Shown: positions 16,216 to 25,929, counted from the first letter of the stretch. The stretch is DNA of 64,000 nt from Nitrospirota bacterium (GCA_021791055.1 JAJYXI010000042.1:21663-85662), one strand, 5' to 3'. Made by a program: numbers and translations. The notes: generated by a model from the letters alone, not told the origin.

Positions 16216-18237
16216 TTATTCATGGCTATGGTCCCATCCCCGAATCTCCGCTTCCTCCCATGCCTTTTTGCATGGAATACTCAGGGCAACAGATGGCTCT
16301 TTTCCCTTTTGGAGAAATTTTCCCATATTGAAACATTGACTACGAGCCTTCGGGGTTAGGAAATTACGCTCTTTGAGCCATTTGGATAATTCAAACCATC
16401 CCTTGCTACCCTTGTTCTTGCAAAATTCTATTACCTCCTTCTCACTTGGAATGCTTGGATCGTAGGCCGGTCTTCCACCTCCGGCAATATATTCATCACG
16501 GATGCTTGGCGGCAGTGTAAAATCTCTGACTTTCAAACCATTCCAGCATTCTTCCCTTTTACAGTACTCTGTCACATTCTGCTGAGTGTCGCGAATATAA
16601 TCGTTCACAATCTGTGACATGGGTTCCAAGATGTCCAAGATCTTATCGCTGACCGCTTGTTTCTGCCATATCTTTTCCAAGTCAATCCTTAAATCTGTAA
16701 GATGAAACAACCATGCAAGGCTATAGGCAACAATATTGTGATGATATCCCTGAAAGCTCTGCCTGCGAATAATCTTCTCCACAGAATTCCAGAGAATGAG
16801 CAACGCAACCGTCTTTTTAAAGAAAGACACCCAGTCTTCTTCCTTTTGTTCTCTCAGCCATTCATTGAACCGTCCAAAATTTTTCTGTCCTCCCAAGCTT
16901 ACCATATGGGGAAGTCTCAAATATGTGTTCCAGACTTTTCCGAACTTGATCTTGTCAAACTTCTGATGTTTCGGTCTAAGCGCATCGAACTGGCGTTTTT
17001 GTGCAGGTGTTCTGGCAGTCAAGTTTCTGAATTCCTCATAACTTCCTCGGGCACGCTCGTAGAACCAGTAGGTCTGGCGTGAACCACCAGTAGGATCAGG
17101 TGCTGGGATGTTGTTTGAAATAGTCTGAATCTCCGGGTGAGGTGCCTGGTTTGCAGCAAGGTCTGCCAGTTGAACCTTGTTCTGGGTATTTGAATACTCA
17201 CTGATCTTCGGAACAAGTATGGGGACATCCTCCGTTTTATGAATAACGGTCAATTTCATCTGAACATAGATATTGCCAATATCTGCCCGATCTTTCTTTC
17301 GAGTATGATAGAGAGAAGCCGTTGTCTGTCCCCCATTTACGATCTGAAAATCTTCGGCACGCACCAATCCGAATCCCGCCTCCGAGGATGTGACTTCAAC
17401 GCTTCTGGCAAAAACCGTGATCCCGTTGTTATAGGCACAGAACATGTCGGGCTCTTTCAGTATTGTCTCCCTGATTCCCCTGTTGACATTGCCGCGGGAA
17501 GAGAGGAACACCCGTACATTCATGTCGAGCATTTTGATGCCCCATTTCGCATACATATCGGCAAGAGCTGAGCCAGGAATGAATCCAAGATAGGTGGAAT
17601 AGCGGTCAGTTTCGTTTTTTCTGACTACGCATGGGAGTGGTCCACCGCAATATTCAGCGAATTCTATTGTTATCTTTTCCCTCTCGCCTGTTCTATAAAA
17701 ATGGCATGTTCTTTCAATGTCCCAGACTGTACGAATAATCTCGATGTCGTCAATCACATCAATATCTGCTGGCCTCTTCTGGGTTATTCCATCTGTAATC
17801 ACAACAATCTTTGCTGTCCTGATATCACCTCTGCACTCATTTATGAGACTGGCAAGTTCATGAGCCTCGTTCGAGATGTCAATTCTGTTTTGCAGCCCCT
17901 TGAGGCTTCGCGTCAGAAAGTTTGTTGCACTCCTGAATAAGGAGTTTACTTCATCATTGGGAATCCGGGCTTTTGCAGGATCGTCTTCATCCATGAAATG
18001 TGATATGACGAGTGTAATGTCTTTTAATTCGTCATCATAGTGGTAGCCATCAACTTTCATGCCTCTGCCCTTATATGGACAGGGAACAAGACTTTCTATT
18101 TCTCCATAGTCCTCCAGAATGCTTCCCATTTTTTCAACAAATACCGTTTCTCGCATCACTTCGCCTATAGCATTAGCTTCGGCTCTTATTTCTTCATGGA
18201 AGTCTCTTGAAAATTCAAAAACATCTTCGGCGATCAT
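16216..18237 (-). CDS. AIPR family (abortive infection phage resistance) protein
   Basis: 673 residues. The AIPR signature is clear near residues 260-320: FCAYNNGITVFARSVEV and AEDFQIVNGGQTTASLYHT, followed by NIYVQMKLTVI. AIPR proteins occur in abortive-infection and restriction-type loci; a nuclease role has been suggested for the family. Here it is the last gene of the Dcm-Vsr-ATPase-Z1-DUF4420-AIPR operon, five bases after the DUF4420 gene. The C-terminal 150 residues (EVIEFCKNKGSKGWFELSKW) look like a small helical DNA-binding domain. Its molecular action is not established. Confidence 0.87.
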   Translation of the reverse strand: MIAEDVFEFSRDFHEEIRAEANAIGEVMRETVFVEKMGSILEDYGEIESLVPCPYKGRGMKVDGYHYDDELKDITLVISHFMDEDDPAKARIPNDEVNSLFRSATNFLTRSLKGLQNRIDISNEAHELASLINECRGDIRTAKIVVITDGITQKRPADIDVIDDIEIIRTVWDIERTCHFYRTGEREKITIEFAEYCGGPLPCVVRKNETDRYSTYLGFIPGSALADMYAKWGIKMLDMNVRVFLSSRGNVNRGIRETILKEPDMFCAYNNGITVFARSVEVTSSEAGFGLVRAEDFQIVNGGQTTASLYHTRKKDRADIGNIYVQMKLTVIHKTEDVPILVPKISEYSNTQNKVQLADLAANQAPHPEIQTISNNIPAPDPTGGSRQTYWFYERARGSYEEFRNLTARTPAQKRQFDALRPKHQKFDKIKFGKVWNTYLRLPHMVSLGGQKNFGRFNEWLREQKEEDWVSFFKKTVALLILWNSVEKIIRRQSFQGYHHNIVAYSLAWLFHLTDLRIDLEKIWQKQAVSDKILDILEPMSQIVNDYIRDTQQNVTEYCKREECWNGLKVRDFTLPPSIRDEYIAGGGRPAYDPSIPSEKEVIEFCKNKGSKGWFELSKWLKERNFLTPKARSQCFNMGKFLQKGKEPSVALSIPCKKAWEEAEIRGWDHSHE

Positions 18238-18241
18238 AAAA

Positions 18242-18892
18242 TTACCTCTTGATTAACAGGAAATATTTCGAAAGATCATAATTGAAATGCCCACAAGCTG
18301 AAAGCACAACAGTATAATGAAGGTCACCAAGTCCTTGCGGTACATCTGTTATCCTCGGAAATCCTTCGCTTACATGGAAAAGCTCTTCTTTTATAACTGT
18401 GTAACTGCTATTGTTGTAGAGATGGGTGTGAATATCCAGATATCCAGCCTCTCTGAGTGAATGTTCGAAAGTATAGGCAACTGGCTTTTCTGAAAGGATG
18501 CTTCTTAGAGACTGAACCAGACCGGGTAATGTCTCACCACCGGCACTCGACTTCGCAAGAGTAAGGACGAATAAATGCAGAGAGTTCAGTCCCCGGTCGT
18601 CAAGTTGTCTCTCATTATTAATTTGAACCTTTCGAGGTTCTTTTGTTATTGTCGTTTTTACTTCAACTGCATGGCCATTTGTTTCGAAATCATGATAGTT
18701 GCGCCTGCAGCCTTTCCATGAATTGACAGCAGCTACAAACTCCATACCTGCTTGAATCATGCGCTGTAGCCACCAGAGTTCACCGTACAAGCCGATTTGT
18801 TCTTCAGATGAAAGCCCTTCCTGTCCATGCCGTTCAAAAAAAACGACCCCATCTTGCCAAGAAATCTGCAATTTCACTTCTGCGACTTTCAT
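18242..18892 (-). CDS. DUF4420 / PD-(D/E)XK-motif protein, C-terminal half (frameshifted gene)
   Basis: 216-residue ORF. From residue 17 on (VFFERHGQEGLSSEEQ) it continues the family sequence: IGLYGELWWLQRMI, then HDFETNGHAVEVKTTITKEP with the nuclease-like D...E-V-K core. The first 16 codons are an out-of-frame read of the upstream half. The true gene runs from 19265. A run of eight T on the coding strand (A8 at 18836-18843) has one base too many to keep FLARWGRFF and ERHGQEGL in one frame. The product as joined would be about 340 residues, normal for DUF4420. Confidence 0.8.
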   Translation of the reverse strand: MKVAEVKLQISWQDGVVFFERHGQEGLSSEEQIGLYGELWWLQRMIQAGMEFVAAVNSWKGCRRNYHDFETNGHAVEVKTTITKEPRKVQINNERQLDDRGLNSLHLFVLTLAKSSAGGETLPGLVQSLRSILSEKPVAYTFEHSLREAGYLDIHTHLYNNSSYTVIKEELFHVSEGFPRITDVPQGLGDLHYTVVLSACGHFNYDLSKYFLLIKR

Positions 18893-19265
18893 TTGTCAGG
18901 CAGCCATTCAGAGATCTGACGAGATCAGCGCAAACAGTTACAAAAATGTCTCTGTTTTCCCGCTGTTCAAGGAAAAGACGGATATGGCGGGTGTCCCACC
19001 TTGGAACATCAAGAGTAAGAATTTCAAAATCCATTCCTTTCCACTTCGGGAAGTCAATCGAAAGAGTTTCTCCTGAGATCCCAGCCTCAATAAGCAGTTC
19101 CCAGATGCTTCCGGGAGAAGTGCAACCAAGCCTGATACCCGTTTCTTTTTCCAGATCGAGACGCCGATATGTCCGCTGATGAGAATCTATATCTGGTGGT
19201 AGTTTTCTCTCCAATTCTTTCCACATTTCCCGCATGAGCAAATCTATGCGATCTGCTGAACTCAT
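18834..19265 (-). CDS. DUF4420 / PD-(D/E)XK-motif protein, N-terminal half (frameshifted gene)
   Basis: 143-residue ORF starting at the ATG that shares a base with the Z1 stop (TGATG). It holds the N-terminal DUF4420 region (CTSPGSIWELLIEAGISGETL, LTLDVPRWDTRHIRLFLEQR, DIFVTVCADLVRSL). It ends prematurely at TGA right after the T8 run (GRFF-stop), where the family continues with ERxxxxGLSxEEQ. So this and the 18242-18892 ORF are one gene. The cause may be a real frameshift, a homopolymer sequencing error, or programmed slippage. Confidence 0.8.
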   Translation of the reverse strand: MSSADRIDLLMREMWKELERKLPPDIDSHQRTYRRLDLEKETGIRLGCTSPGSIWELLIEAGISGETLSIDFPKWKGMDFEILTLDVPRWDTRHIRLFLEQRENRDIFVTVCADLVRSLNGCLTNESRRSEIADFLARWGRFF

Positions 19266-22075
19266 CAGTATTCCTCCATATACACAGGCCCTGCCCAGTA
19301 CTCAATGGGTACAGCGGTATCACTAAATGGAAAACTGACGGCAAAACCAACCACTTCCTGACCGGTTAACCCATAATTATTCTTTGTATTGTCAATATCC
19401 TTGCAGGCGGGAAGATATATCAGGATAAGTCCTCTTGTCTTCGGCCTGACAACCCGAATGGCCAACGATGTCGGAAGTCCGTCCGATCTCTGCTTTCCCC
19501 GGGACCGGTCAAATTCCAAAGCCCTTTCAATTTCTTCTGTCGAGAGGTCCAATAATTCATCGGCAGGACTTGTAAGAGTCCCTATGGATATTTTGTCAGG
19601 GAGAACTTCAAGAGGAGTTCTCCTGACACATCCGATTATATATTTTCCCATCTGATACTTGTGTTCCGCATCCTGCAGGATATTGGAAACAATAATCACA
19701 TGCCAGTCAATGAGTTCGTTGTTCTTGTTCTGCCTCTCAATGAAATCAGCAATCCGTGCAGGATCAACAACCCTTTTTGCGACATCCTGCGTAGCGTAAC
19801 TCCTCAGAAAGTTCAGTACGGGGGCTGGTTGAACATTCTCCCAGTGATATCGTGGCTTACTTGGGTCTACTTCTCTTGAACAGTCACGACCAATCTGTTC
19901 TGTCAATATCTGGAGAGCTGTGCGGTTGATTGCCAGATGTCGTGGATCAAAGACAATGGTTTTGGGGAATTCTCCGGAGAATGAAATGGACAGTTTCTCT
20001 GCATTTCTGGATTTGCCAGCAGAAGTAACAGCGAGTCTGCCGGGATGACTTCGGACTTTGAGGCCGTAATTCTCCGGTGTACTATTGATAGCAACCATAT
20101 ATTCCAGTTCATTTCGCAACTCTTGGTTTGCAAGAGCAATATGCCGATACCATTCTGCCAGTTCAGGTGTTGTATATATGCGGCAAAGATCATTGTATCC
20201 TTCCCTGTAGCCAAACCAGCGCCCCATTTGCATAAGCGTGTCATACATACGGGAGGCACGAAGATAGTAGGAAACCGATAAACCCTCCAGTGTCAGTCCT
20301 CTTGACAGTTTATCTCCGCCAATGGCAATTACATTAATACCTCTATCCTCCCAAGGGACATCTTCGCCTCGCAGGATTCTTTCTCTCACAAGAGCATCTG
20401 CATCCCTGTAGTCTAATATGTCTCCAATCTCACCGTTTATACCCTTGACTCTAACCGTCTTTGCGGCACTAAAGAGTTCCCTCTTGATTTCATTCCATGA
20501 GGATGGTATTGCTTCTCTAAATCCCTTTCCCTCCATTTTCGCCGACGTGGGTAGAAAATCATTCTCCCAGAGGCTCCTGAAATCAGACAGGGAGTCCGAC
20601 CCTGACATTATTCTGGCAACCAGTTTACGCAATTCCTTTTCAACCAGATCCTTGATCTGTCTCTGCACCGCTCTAAAGCGGGTAACATGAATCAACATGG
20701 AGTTATGCACTACACCTTCTTTTCTGATTCTTCTTGTGGCACAGACCAGCAGAAAACACCTCATGGCCTCCAGTAACGATTCCGGCAGTTGTGCCACACA
20801 GAGGCTACTTTTGTGCGTATCGGGTATCCTTTCAGTATGATCGACCACATGTCTGACAAGGGGAAGTTGTTCCATGTTTTCAATACCCTGCTCGGAATAG
20901 CCTGCAATGCCGAAAACATATTTAGGCCCTATATAATTGGTCGGCTGTGGAAGACTGATAACAAAATGTCTCGGAAACAAATCTTCACCATAACTGGGAT
21001 GGAATCCCTTGTTATGAATAAAGATATTTGCATATGGTGTAGCTGTATATCCGATATATGCACTTTTTTGAAATGTGAACAACAATTGTCTTATATGTTT
21101 GTTCGTTTGTGTTGGATCATAATCTTCGACAATATTTCCATCTTCATCTCTCTCTGGTATTCCTGTATCCACAGATGCAAAATCGCATTCATCATCAATC
21201 AATAGCAGCGGAATGTCGGGGATAACTCTTCGGCCTTCCAGTTCTGTCGTTCCAGGAAGACTGTTCAGCCAGCCGATAAGGTTCTTGAGAATTGTCACAT
21301 TCTTCTTGATAATCAAAATAATAGGATCACCGGTTACAGAAGGAATTATTCCTGCCTGTGCAGCCACTGCTCTGCTGAAATCACCGTTCTGGCTACTGCT
21401 CGTAAGAGTATTTACAATTCTGTGATCTGAGAATATCCTTCGGACACCTATACGCCTTTCCCGTCCCGTAAGTCTCTGGATTCTATCCAAGTCATAGCCA
21501 AGCAACTCTTCATTAAGACGATCCTGAGTCTGACTTCGAAGGCTGTTATGAATGCCCGCAAGTATGATAATGAGTTTGTATCCTGCGTCCAAGGCCTTAC
21601 AGATTAGGGCAGTATAGTTGGATGTTTTACCCGACTGTACACTGCCCATAACCATCCCTCTCCTGTCCCATGTTCCTTCGCGGCAGGGATCTTCGAGCCG
21701 GCTAAGTATCTCACTCGAAAGCCTGTCAAGATTTTCCACCACATTTGCCGGGCGTCCCTTCTGACTGACCAAGTAGGACTTGAGATGATCCCAGAAATGC
21801 CACGGAAACTGGCGTTTAATTGGCATGTTCGTTGAAACATTGAACCAGTCTTCATGTCCAACGAAATCTTCCAAGGTAAGAATGGTTCCCTCAATTGTGA
21901 CAGTGAGCATACTCTCGATCTTGAGAAACAGCTTTTCTTCGTCTATGCTATCTGCAAAAGAAGGCTTCATAAGCGCAATGAAGGACCTGATTCCTTCTGG
22001 AGTAACTTTTTGATTAGCAAAAAATGCGATAGCCGTCCGAACAATGTCATCGATGCTCATCTGTTTAATATTCAT
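19265..22075 (-). CDS. Z1 domain (helicase-like) defence protein
   Basis: 936 residues. An N-terminal P-loop is visible in GMVMGSVQSGKTSNYTALI (about residue 148), and a Walker B in LLLIDDECDFASVDT. The Z1 domain hallmark is NVIAIGGDKLSRGLTLEGLS, then SRMYDTLMQMGRWFGYREGY. Z1 proteins are SF2-related ATPases found only in defence loci, where they are paired with MutL-like ATPases, DUF4420 and AIPR. It overlaps the ATPase stop by 4 bases and the DUF4420 start by one. It probably acts as the motor or sensor of the complex. Confidence 0.9.
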   Translation of the reverse strand: MNIKQMSIDDIVRTAIAFFANQKVTPEGIRSFIALMKPSFADSIDEEKLFLKIESMLTVTIEGTILTLEDFVGHEDWFNVSTNMPIKRQFPWHFWDHLKSYLVSQKGRPANVVENLDRLSSEILSRLEDPCREGTWDRRGMVMGSVQSGKTSNYTALICKALDAGYKLIIILAGIHNSLRSQTQDRLNEELLGYDLDRIQRLTGRERRIGVRRIFSDHRIVNTLTSSSQNGDFSRAVAAQAGIIPSVTGDPIILIIKKNVTILKNLIGWLNSLPGTTELEGRRVIPDIPLLLIDDECDFASVDTGIPERDEDGNIVEDYDPTQTNKHIRQLLFTFQKSAYIGYTATPYANIFIHNKGFHPSYGEDLFPRHFVISLPQPTNYIGPKYVFGIAGYSEQGIENMEQLPLVRHVVDHTERIPDTHKSSLCVAQLPESLLEAMRCFLLVCATRRIRKEGVVHNSMLIHVTRFRAVQRQIKDLVEKELRKLVARIMSGSDSLSDFRSLWENDFLPTSAKMEGKGFREAIPSSWNEIKRELFSAAKTVRVKGINGEIGDILDYRDADALVRERILRGEDVPWEDRGINVIAIGGDKLSRGLTLEGLSVSYYLRASRMYDTLMQMGRWFGYREGYNDLCRIYTTPELAEWYRHIALANQELRNELEYMVAINSTPENYGLKVRSHPGRLAVTSAGKSRNAEKLSISFSGEFPKTIVFDPRHLAINRTALQILTEQIGRDCSREVDPSKPRYHWENVQPAPVLNFLRSYATQDVAKRVVDPARIADFIERQNKNNELIDWHVIIVSNILQDAEHKYQMGKYIIGCVRRTPLEVLPDKISIGTLTSPADELLDLSTEEIERALEFDRSRGKQRSDGLPTSLAIRVVRPKTRGLILIYLPACKDIDNTKNNYGLTGQEVVGFAVSFPFSDTAVPIEYWAGPVYMEEY

Positions 22076-23619
22076 TTTTTGAACCTCGTCTGAGCATAAT
22101 CATCCAGATGAGCCCGGTATGCAGGATGGGTACTGAAAATATCCATTCCGCACAGTATATCCACAGCCTGTTCGTGGTTTTTTCCCTCGTTGCGGTATTT
22201 CCGGTACAGTTCAAGACAAATATCGAGAAGTTCTTTGGGCGGCGGATTCAGGTCTGCGGCAAGATCTGCATGGCAATCTTCGTGTTCCAGACCATCCATG
22301 ATGATAAGGCGATGAGGGACCGTACTTTCGATGACATGAAAAAGTTTTTTGACCCAGTTCTTCGTTGGAGCGAACTCATCAAGAATCAGCCTGATAACAG
22401 AGTTCTCCTGATTTATCTTGTATATGATCTTTTCACCTATTTTTTTCTTGATCCATACTTCATCAGTTTGTCTTAAAATACCGTTTTTTCTTACGGCACC
22501 GGTTCTCGCTCTGTATACTTCCGCAGCCTTCTGCCGGGTAGCCTTGGCGACTCTTTCCAATTCAGCCCTCAGACGGTCAGGAGGTATCGCAACTGCCTTT
22601 CTGACATCAATAGACCATTCATGGTCCATGTCATTGGTAATATCAACTTTTATCCTTGCCAGCTTGTAATGTTCTTCTGCCTTTAAATCAAAGTTCAGAT
22701 ATCCACCTGAGACGATCATCCGGCGGTTGCGATAAATATAAAACCCTTGCTGTGCATTCCAGCCATTAGGTCCTGCACCATTAATACTCTCAGCTTCACT
22801 CCTTTTTGATACATGTGGTAGAACATAGGGCATCACTGAAATCCTGCTATCTTCGTATTTTTCAGAAGAAAGTTCGCGGGTAAAATCATTCCTGCGGAGA
22901 TAAGGGTCCCAAGGTTCACACTTGGCAACACCGACGAAGATATTTATCTTCTTTGGGTGTGGTTCAAGATACTGGTGAAAAACCATTTCGAGATATTCCT
23001 TCACAACAAGGAACTTATCAAGAAATGCCTCCTCAGCATTGTAAGGTGCTGTTCCGGGGGGCTCATCAATAATTCGGTCAATGTTCTGCCAGAGAACGAC
23101 AGTTCCGCTCTTGAGCTCATTGATTCCTGAAAGAAGATCCATGGCGTCTCTTGGCGGAACCCTTCCCAAAAGCCAATTGCGTGAAGTCTGGACATGATCG
23201 AGATCCCAGAACCGGGTTGCAGTTTTAGCATCTGTGGTTTTTGTAATGACAGTTAAAAGCTTGCACTGCGAAAATGAGGCTGTTTTAAGTCCGAGACCGA
23301 ATCTTCCCAAATCTTTGGAGTCCCGTTCTTCCAGAGGGCTTTGCGTTCCCAATCTCATGGCTTCCACCAGACGCTCTTCTGTCATTCCAATTCCATCGTC
23401 CATGATACGAATCCAAGGCCTACCATCATTCCATGCATATTCGATCCAAATGTTGCTTGCACCAGCAAAGATGCTATTATCAATGAGATCAGCAACGGCC
23501 ATGCTCAAGTCATAGCCGAATGCCCTTAGCGAATGTATCATTGCATCGGCCCGAGGTGGGCATTTCTCGAAATTGTCAGCGGCGTATGCCATCTCTGTTC
23601 GCGGAGACTTTGTTTTCAT
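22072..23619 (-). CDS. GHKL (MutL-like) ATPase of the defence operon
   Basis: 515 residues with a GHKL ATP-binding domain at the N-terminus: N-box AVADLIDNSIFAGA (near 40), G1 IRIMDDGIGMTEERL (near 72), G2 GRFGLGLKTASFSQ (near 106). The middle part resembles the transducer domain of MutL-type proteins. The C-terminus is unassigned. In Mza-type loci a MutL-like ATPase is fixed next to Z1, as here with a 4-base overlap. It would use ATP-dependent dimerisation to license the system on recognised DNA; that is an inference. Confidence 0.87.
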   Translation of the reverse strand: MKTKSPRTEMAYAADNFEKCPPRADAMIHSLRAFGYDLSMAVADLIDNSIFAGASNIWIEYAWNDGRPWIRIMDDGIGMTEERLVEAMRLGTQSPLEERDSKDLGRFGLGLKTASFSQCKLLTVITKTTDAKTATRFWDLDHVQTSRNWLLGRVPPRDAMDLLSGINELKSGTVVLWQNIDRIIDEPPGTAPYNAEEAFLDKFLVVKEYLEMVFHQYLEPHPKKINIFVGVAKCEPWDPYLRRNDFTRELSSEKYEDSRISVMPYVLPHVSKRSEAESINGAGPNGWNAQQGFYIYRNRRMIVSGGYLNFDLKAEEHYKLARIKVDITNDMDHEWSIDVRKAVAIPPDRLRAELERVAKATRQKAAEVYRARTGAVRKNGILRQTDEVWIKKKIGEKIIYKINQENSVIRLILDEFAPTKNWVKKLFHVIESTVPHRLIIMDGLEHEDCHADLAADLNPPPKELLDICLELYRKYRNEGKNHEQAVDILCGMDIFSTHPAYRAHLDDYAQTRFKK

Positions 23620-23701
23620 AAACCCTGTTTGCTTCCTTCAAAATTTAATCATCGGAATTCCGACATTATATCTTAATAAAATCTCAAATGTTCATAATGA
23701 A

Positions 23702-24106
23702 TTATTTAATTAGCCGTTTGAGTTTCTTTTCGATTTTTTTGGGGTCCTCGAGTTCACACTCCCATATTATTATAACTTTCCATCCAAGAAACTGTAATGC
23801 TTTCTCTTTTTGCTTGTCTCTCTCAATATTCTCTTGAAACTTTTTCTGCCAGAATTCCTTTCTGCTTTTTGGCTGATATGCATATTTACAACCAAGATGA
23901 CGATGCCAGAAGCAACCATGCACAAGGATAACGGTTCGATACTTCGGAAGTACGATATCTGGTTGCCCGGGAAGATTTTTAACATAAAGACGGAACCGGT
24001 AACCCATCCTGTGGAGCAGAGCTCTCACCTGTTTTTCCGGTACCGTATCCTTTCCGCGTATGCGGGACATCATTTCGCTTCTTTTCTCTTTTGACACGAT
24101 ATCCAT
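23702..24106 (-). CDS. vsr: Very short patch repair endonuclease
   Basis: 134 residues, family length. It has SEMMSRIRGKDTVPEKQVRA at the N-terminus, the catalytic region LPGQPDIVLPKYRTVILVHG-CFWHRH, and KKFQENIERDKQ and WKVIIIWECEL at the end. Vsr nicks 5' of the T in T:G mismatches produced by deamination of 5-methylcytosine. It begins 2 bases after the cytosine methyltransferase stop, the usual pairing. Confidence 0.95.
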   Translation of the reverse strand: MDIVSKEKRSEMMSRIRGKDTVPEKQVRALLHRMGYRFRLYVKNLPGQPDIVLPKYRTVILVHGCFWHRHLGCKYAYQPKSRKEFWQKKFQENIERDKQKEKALQFLGWKVIIIWECELEDPKKIEKKLKRLIK

Positions 24107-24108
24107 GT

Positions 24109-25674
24109 TCAGTCAACCATCCCTGCCTCATTTAATATGTCATATACAATTTCAGCAATCTGTTTTGCCAGAAGCGGCGGAACAGCATTTCCTACCTGCA
24201 CATATTGGGAAGTTCGAGGGCCGACAAATAAATAGTTGTCTGGAAAGGTTTGCAAACGAGCTGCTTCACGAACAGTGAGACTTCTGCATTGCATGGGATC
24301 AGGATGAATATAGTAGTGTCCATCTTTTGAAATATGCGATGTAACAGTTGTTGCTGGACGATTTTCGACCTGAACCCTGAAACGATCCGCAAAATTTCCA
24401 CTATCCAAGGCAAGCGGAACATTATTGTGATCCGGTAGCAGGTCTGGTGGAAAATCCTTCAAGATCGGGGTCCGATGGCGGACTTTGGCAAAACAGGCAG
24501 CATAAAGATACCTGTGCAGGTCGCTATGCATATGGCCACGAGTGCTGTGATTGCAGACTCCGTCCAGCATAGGATCGATAAACCACACCTTTGCATAATC
24601 AGGTGAGGATTCCACTGACAGAAACTCACTGCCACGGTCATATTCCGGAGGAGTCAATTCATGCAGAACAGTTCTCACATAATCTTGTACATCTTCTCCA
24701 GCAGCCCGGCGTATGCCGGCAAACCAACGTTTATTAAGGGCATCTCTGAGATTGCCAATCCATGCATGTATACTGTCTGTGGTTCTTGACAGACCGCTAC
24801 GAACGGCAGGCAGATCGGATAATACGCTTGATGCAGATACCTGTGTTTGCATTGGCAGTGCTTCAGTAGTTACACGGCCGAGATCATCCCGGATACCTAG
24901 TAGAATCACACGATGTCTCGCTTGGGGAATTCCGTAATTTTCAGCCCGTATTACCGAATCTCGCAAATCGCCGTTGACAAGGGCATTGGCGTTAATCAGA
25001 GAATATATGCCATATCGATGTCTGCGACCCGTATGACAAGTTGTACGACTTTCTCGACGTATTGCTGATGCAGGTTCCTGCAAGTCCTCGATCATGCGAT
25101 GAAAAATCCTCTGATTTTCCAGAGTGGCTGAGAGAAGACCTTTGACGTTCTCCATTATGAATACAGCAGGCCAATGGTCGGCAATTATCTGAAGATATTC
25201 TACGTAGAGTCTTTGTTTAACATCTGTCTTGGGATCGTAATTCTCATTCCCGCTGTTTCGTGAACGACCTGCAAGAGAATATGCCTGACATGGAGGTCCT
25301 CCAATCAGTACCCAGTTATCGTTCCCGTTCAGTGCAGTTCTAATGCGTTGTCTTACAATCCTTTGCGGAAGCTTTTCATTCCCTAATTCTGCAAGCCATG
25401 ATTTTGCATTCGCAATTTCAGCCTCTCGTGGATGCTTGTCATATAATTCTTCAAGGGTTATCCGGCCCCTTAGAAATTCATAGTAGTCATCAGGCACTTC
25501 AAGCAAGTTGAATTCACGAAAAAAACTTCTCAACCTGAGTGTCTGATGGGCACTCCGATGTTTTTCGATGGATAGTTTGATATCAAATCGCTTGGCTCCA
25601 TTTTCGGAAATTACGGAAGAAAATCCTTCTCCAAGACCACCAGGGCCAGCAAAAACATCAATAACCGGTATCAC
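24109..25674 (-). CDS. DNA (cytosine-5-)-methyltransferase
   Basis: 521 residues. C5-MTase motifs in order: I VIDVFAGPGGLGEGFS, IV GGPPCQAYSLAGRSRN with the catalytic Cys, VI FIMENVKGLLS, VIII-like ARHRVILLGIRDD, IX SLTVREAARLQTFPDNY and X YVQVGNAVPPLLA. It is longer than Dcm because of inserts before motif IV and in the target-recognition region. It likely marks self DNA for the downstream ATPase/Z1/DUF4420/AIPR proteins. The target sequence cannot be read from the protein. Confidence 0.93.
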   Translation of the reverse strand: MIPVIDVFAGPGGLGEGFSSVISENGAKRFDIKLSIEKHRSAHQTLRLRSFFREFNLLEVPDDYYEFLRGRITLEELYDKHPREAEIANAKSWLAELGNEKLPQRIVRQRIRTALNGNDNWVLIGGPPCQAYSLAGRSRNSGNENYDPKTDVKQRLYVEYLQIIADHWPAVFIMENVKGLLSATLENQRIFHRMIEDLQEPASAIRRESRTTCHTGRRHRYGIYSLINANALVNGDLRDSVIRAENYGIPQARHRVILLGIRDDLGRVTTEALPMQTQVSASSVLSDLPAVRSGLSRTTDSIHAWIGNLRDALNKRWFAGIRRAAGEDVQDYVRTVLHELTPPEYDRGSEFLSVESSPDYAKVWFIDPMLDGVCNHSTRGHMHSDLHRYLYAACFAKVRHRTPILKDFPPDLLPDHNNVPLALDSGNFADRFRVQVENRPATTVTSHISKDGHYYIHPDPMQCRSLTVREAARLQTFPDNYLFVGPRTSQYVQVGNAVPPLLAKQIAEIVYDILNEAGMVD

Positions 25675-25702
25675 TGCAACTCCTTAATTACAAGAATTAC
25701 TA

Positions 25703-25906
25703 TTAGACATTTTTATTTTTTCCCAGCCATTCATCAACTTCCTCTCTCCGGAAACGCCACTGTGTTCCGACCTTTGAAGCAGGAATCTTACCTGCTTGAA
25801 CCATACGGTAAACTGTATCCTTGCTGAGTCGCAGGAAAACTGCTACCTCTTCCAAAGTCATTAAGGTCTCTATGATTTCCTTCTCTTGGTAATTCCTATC
25901 TTTCAT
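25703..25906 (-). CDS. Excisionase-type helix-turn-helix regulator
   Basis: 67 residues. A MerR/excisionase-like winged HTH: LMTLEEVAVFLRLSKDTVYR, MVQAGKIPASKVGTQWRFR and REEVDEWLGKN. It is the first gene of the defence operon, 28 bases before the methyltransferase start. A perfect palindrome abuts its start codon. It probably autoregulates the operon, as controller proteins do in restriction-modification loci. Confidence 0.85.
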   Translation of the reverse strand: MKDRNYQEKEIIETLMTLEEVAVFLRLSKDTVYRMVQAGKIPASKVGTQWRFRREEVDEWLGKNKNV

Positions 25907-25929
25907 AGTTATGCAAGTATTGCATAACT
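25907..25929. promoter_or_regulatory. Perfect 10-3-10 palindrome at the defence-operon start
   Basis: AGTTATGCAA-GTA-TTGCATAACT, touching the ATG of the HTH gene and covering its ribosome-binding region. A related ATGCATAT follows at 25930. It probably is an operator for the HTH protein or another regulator. Confidence 0.65.
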
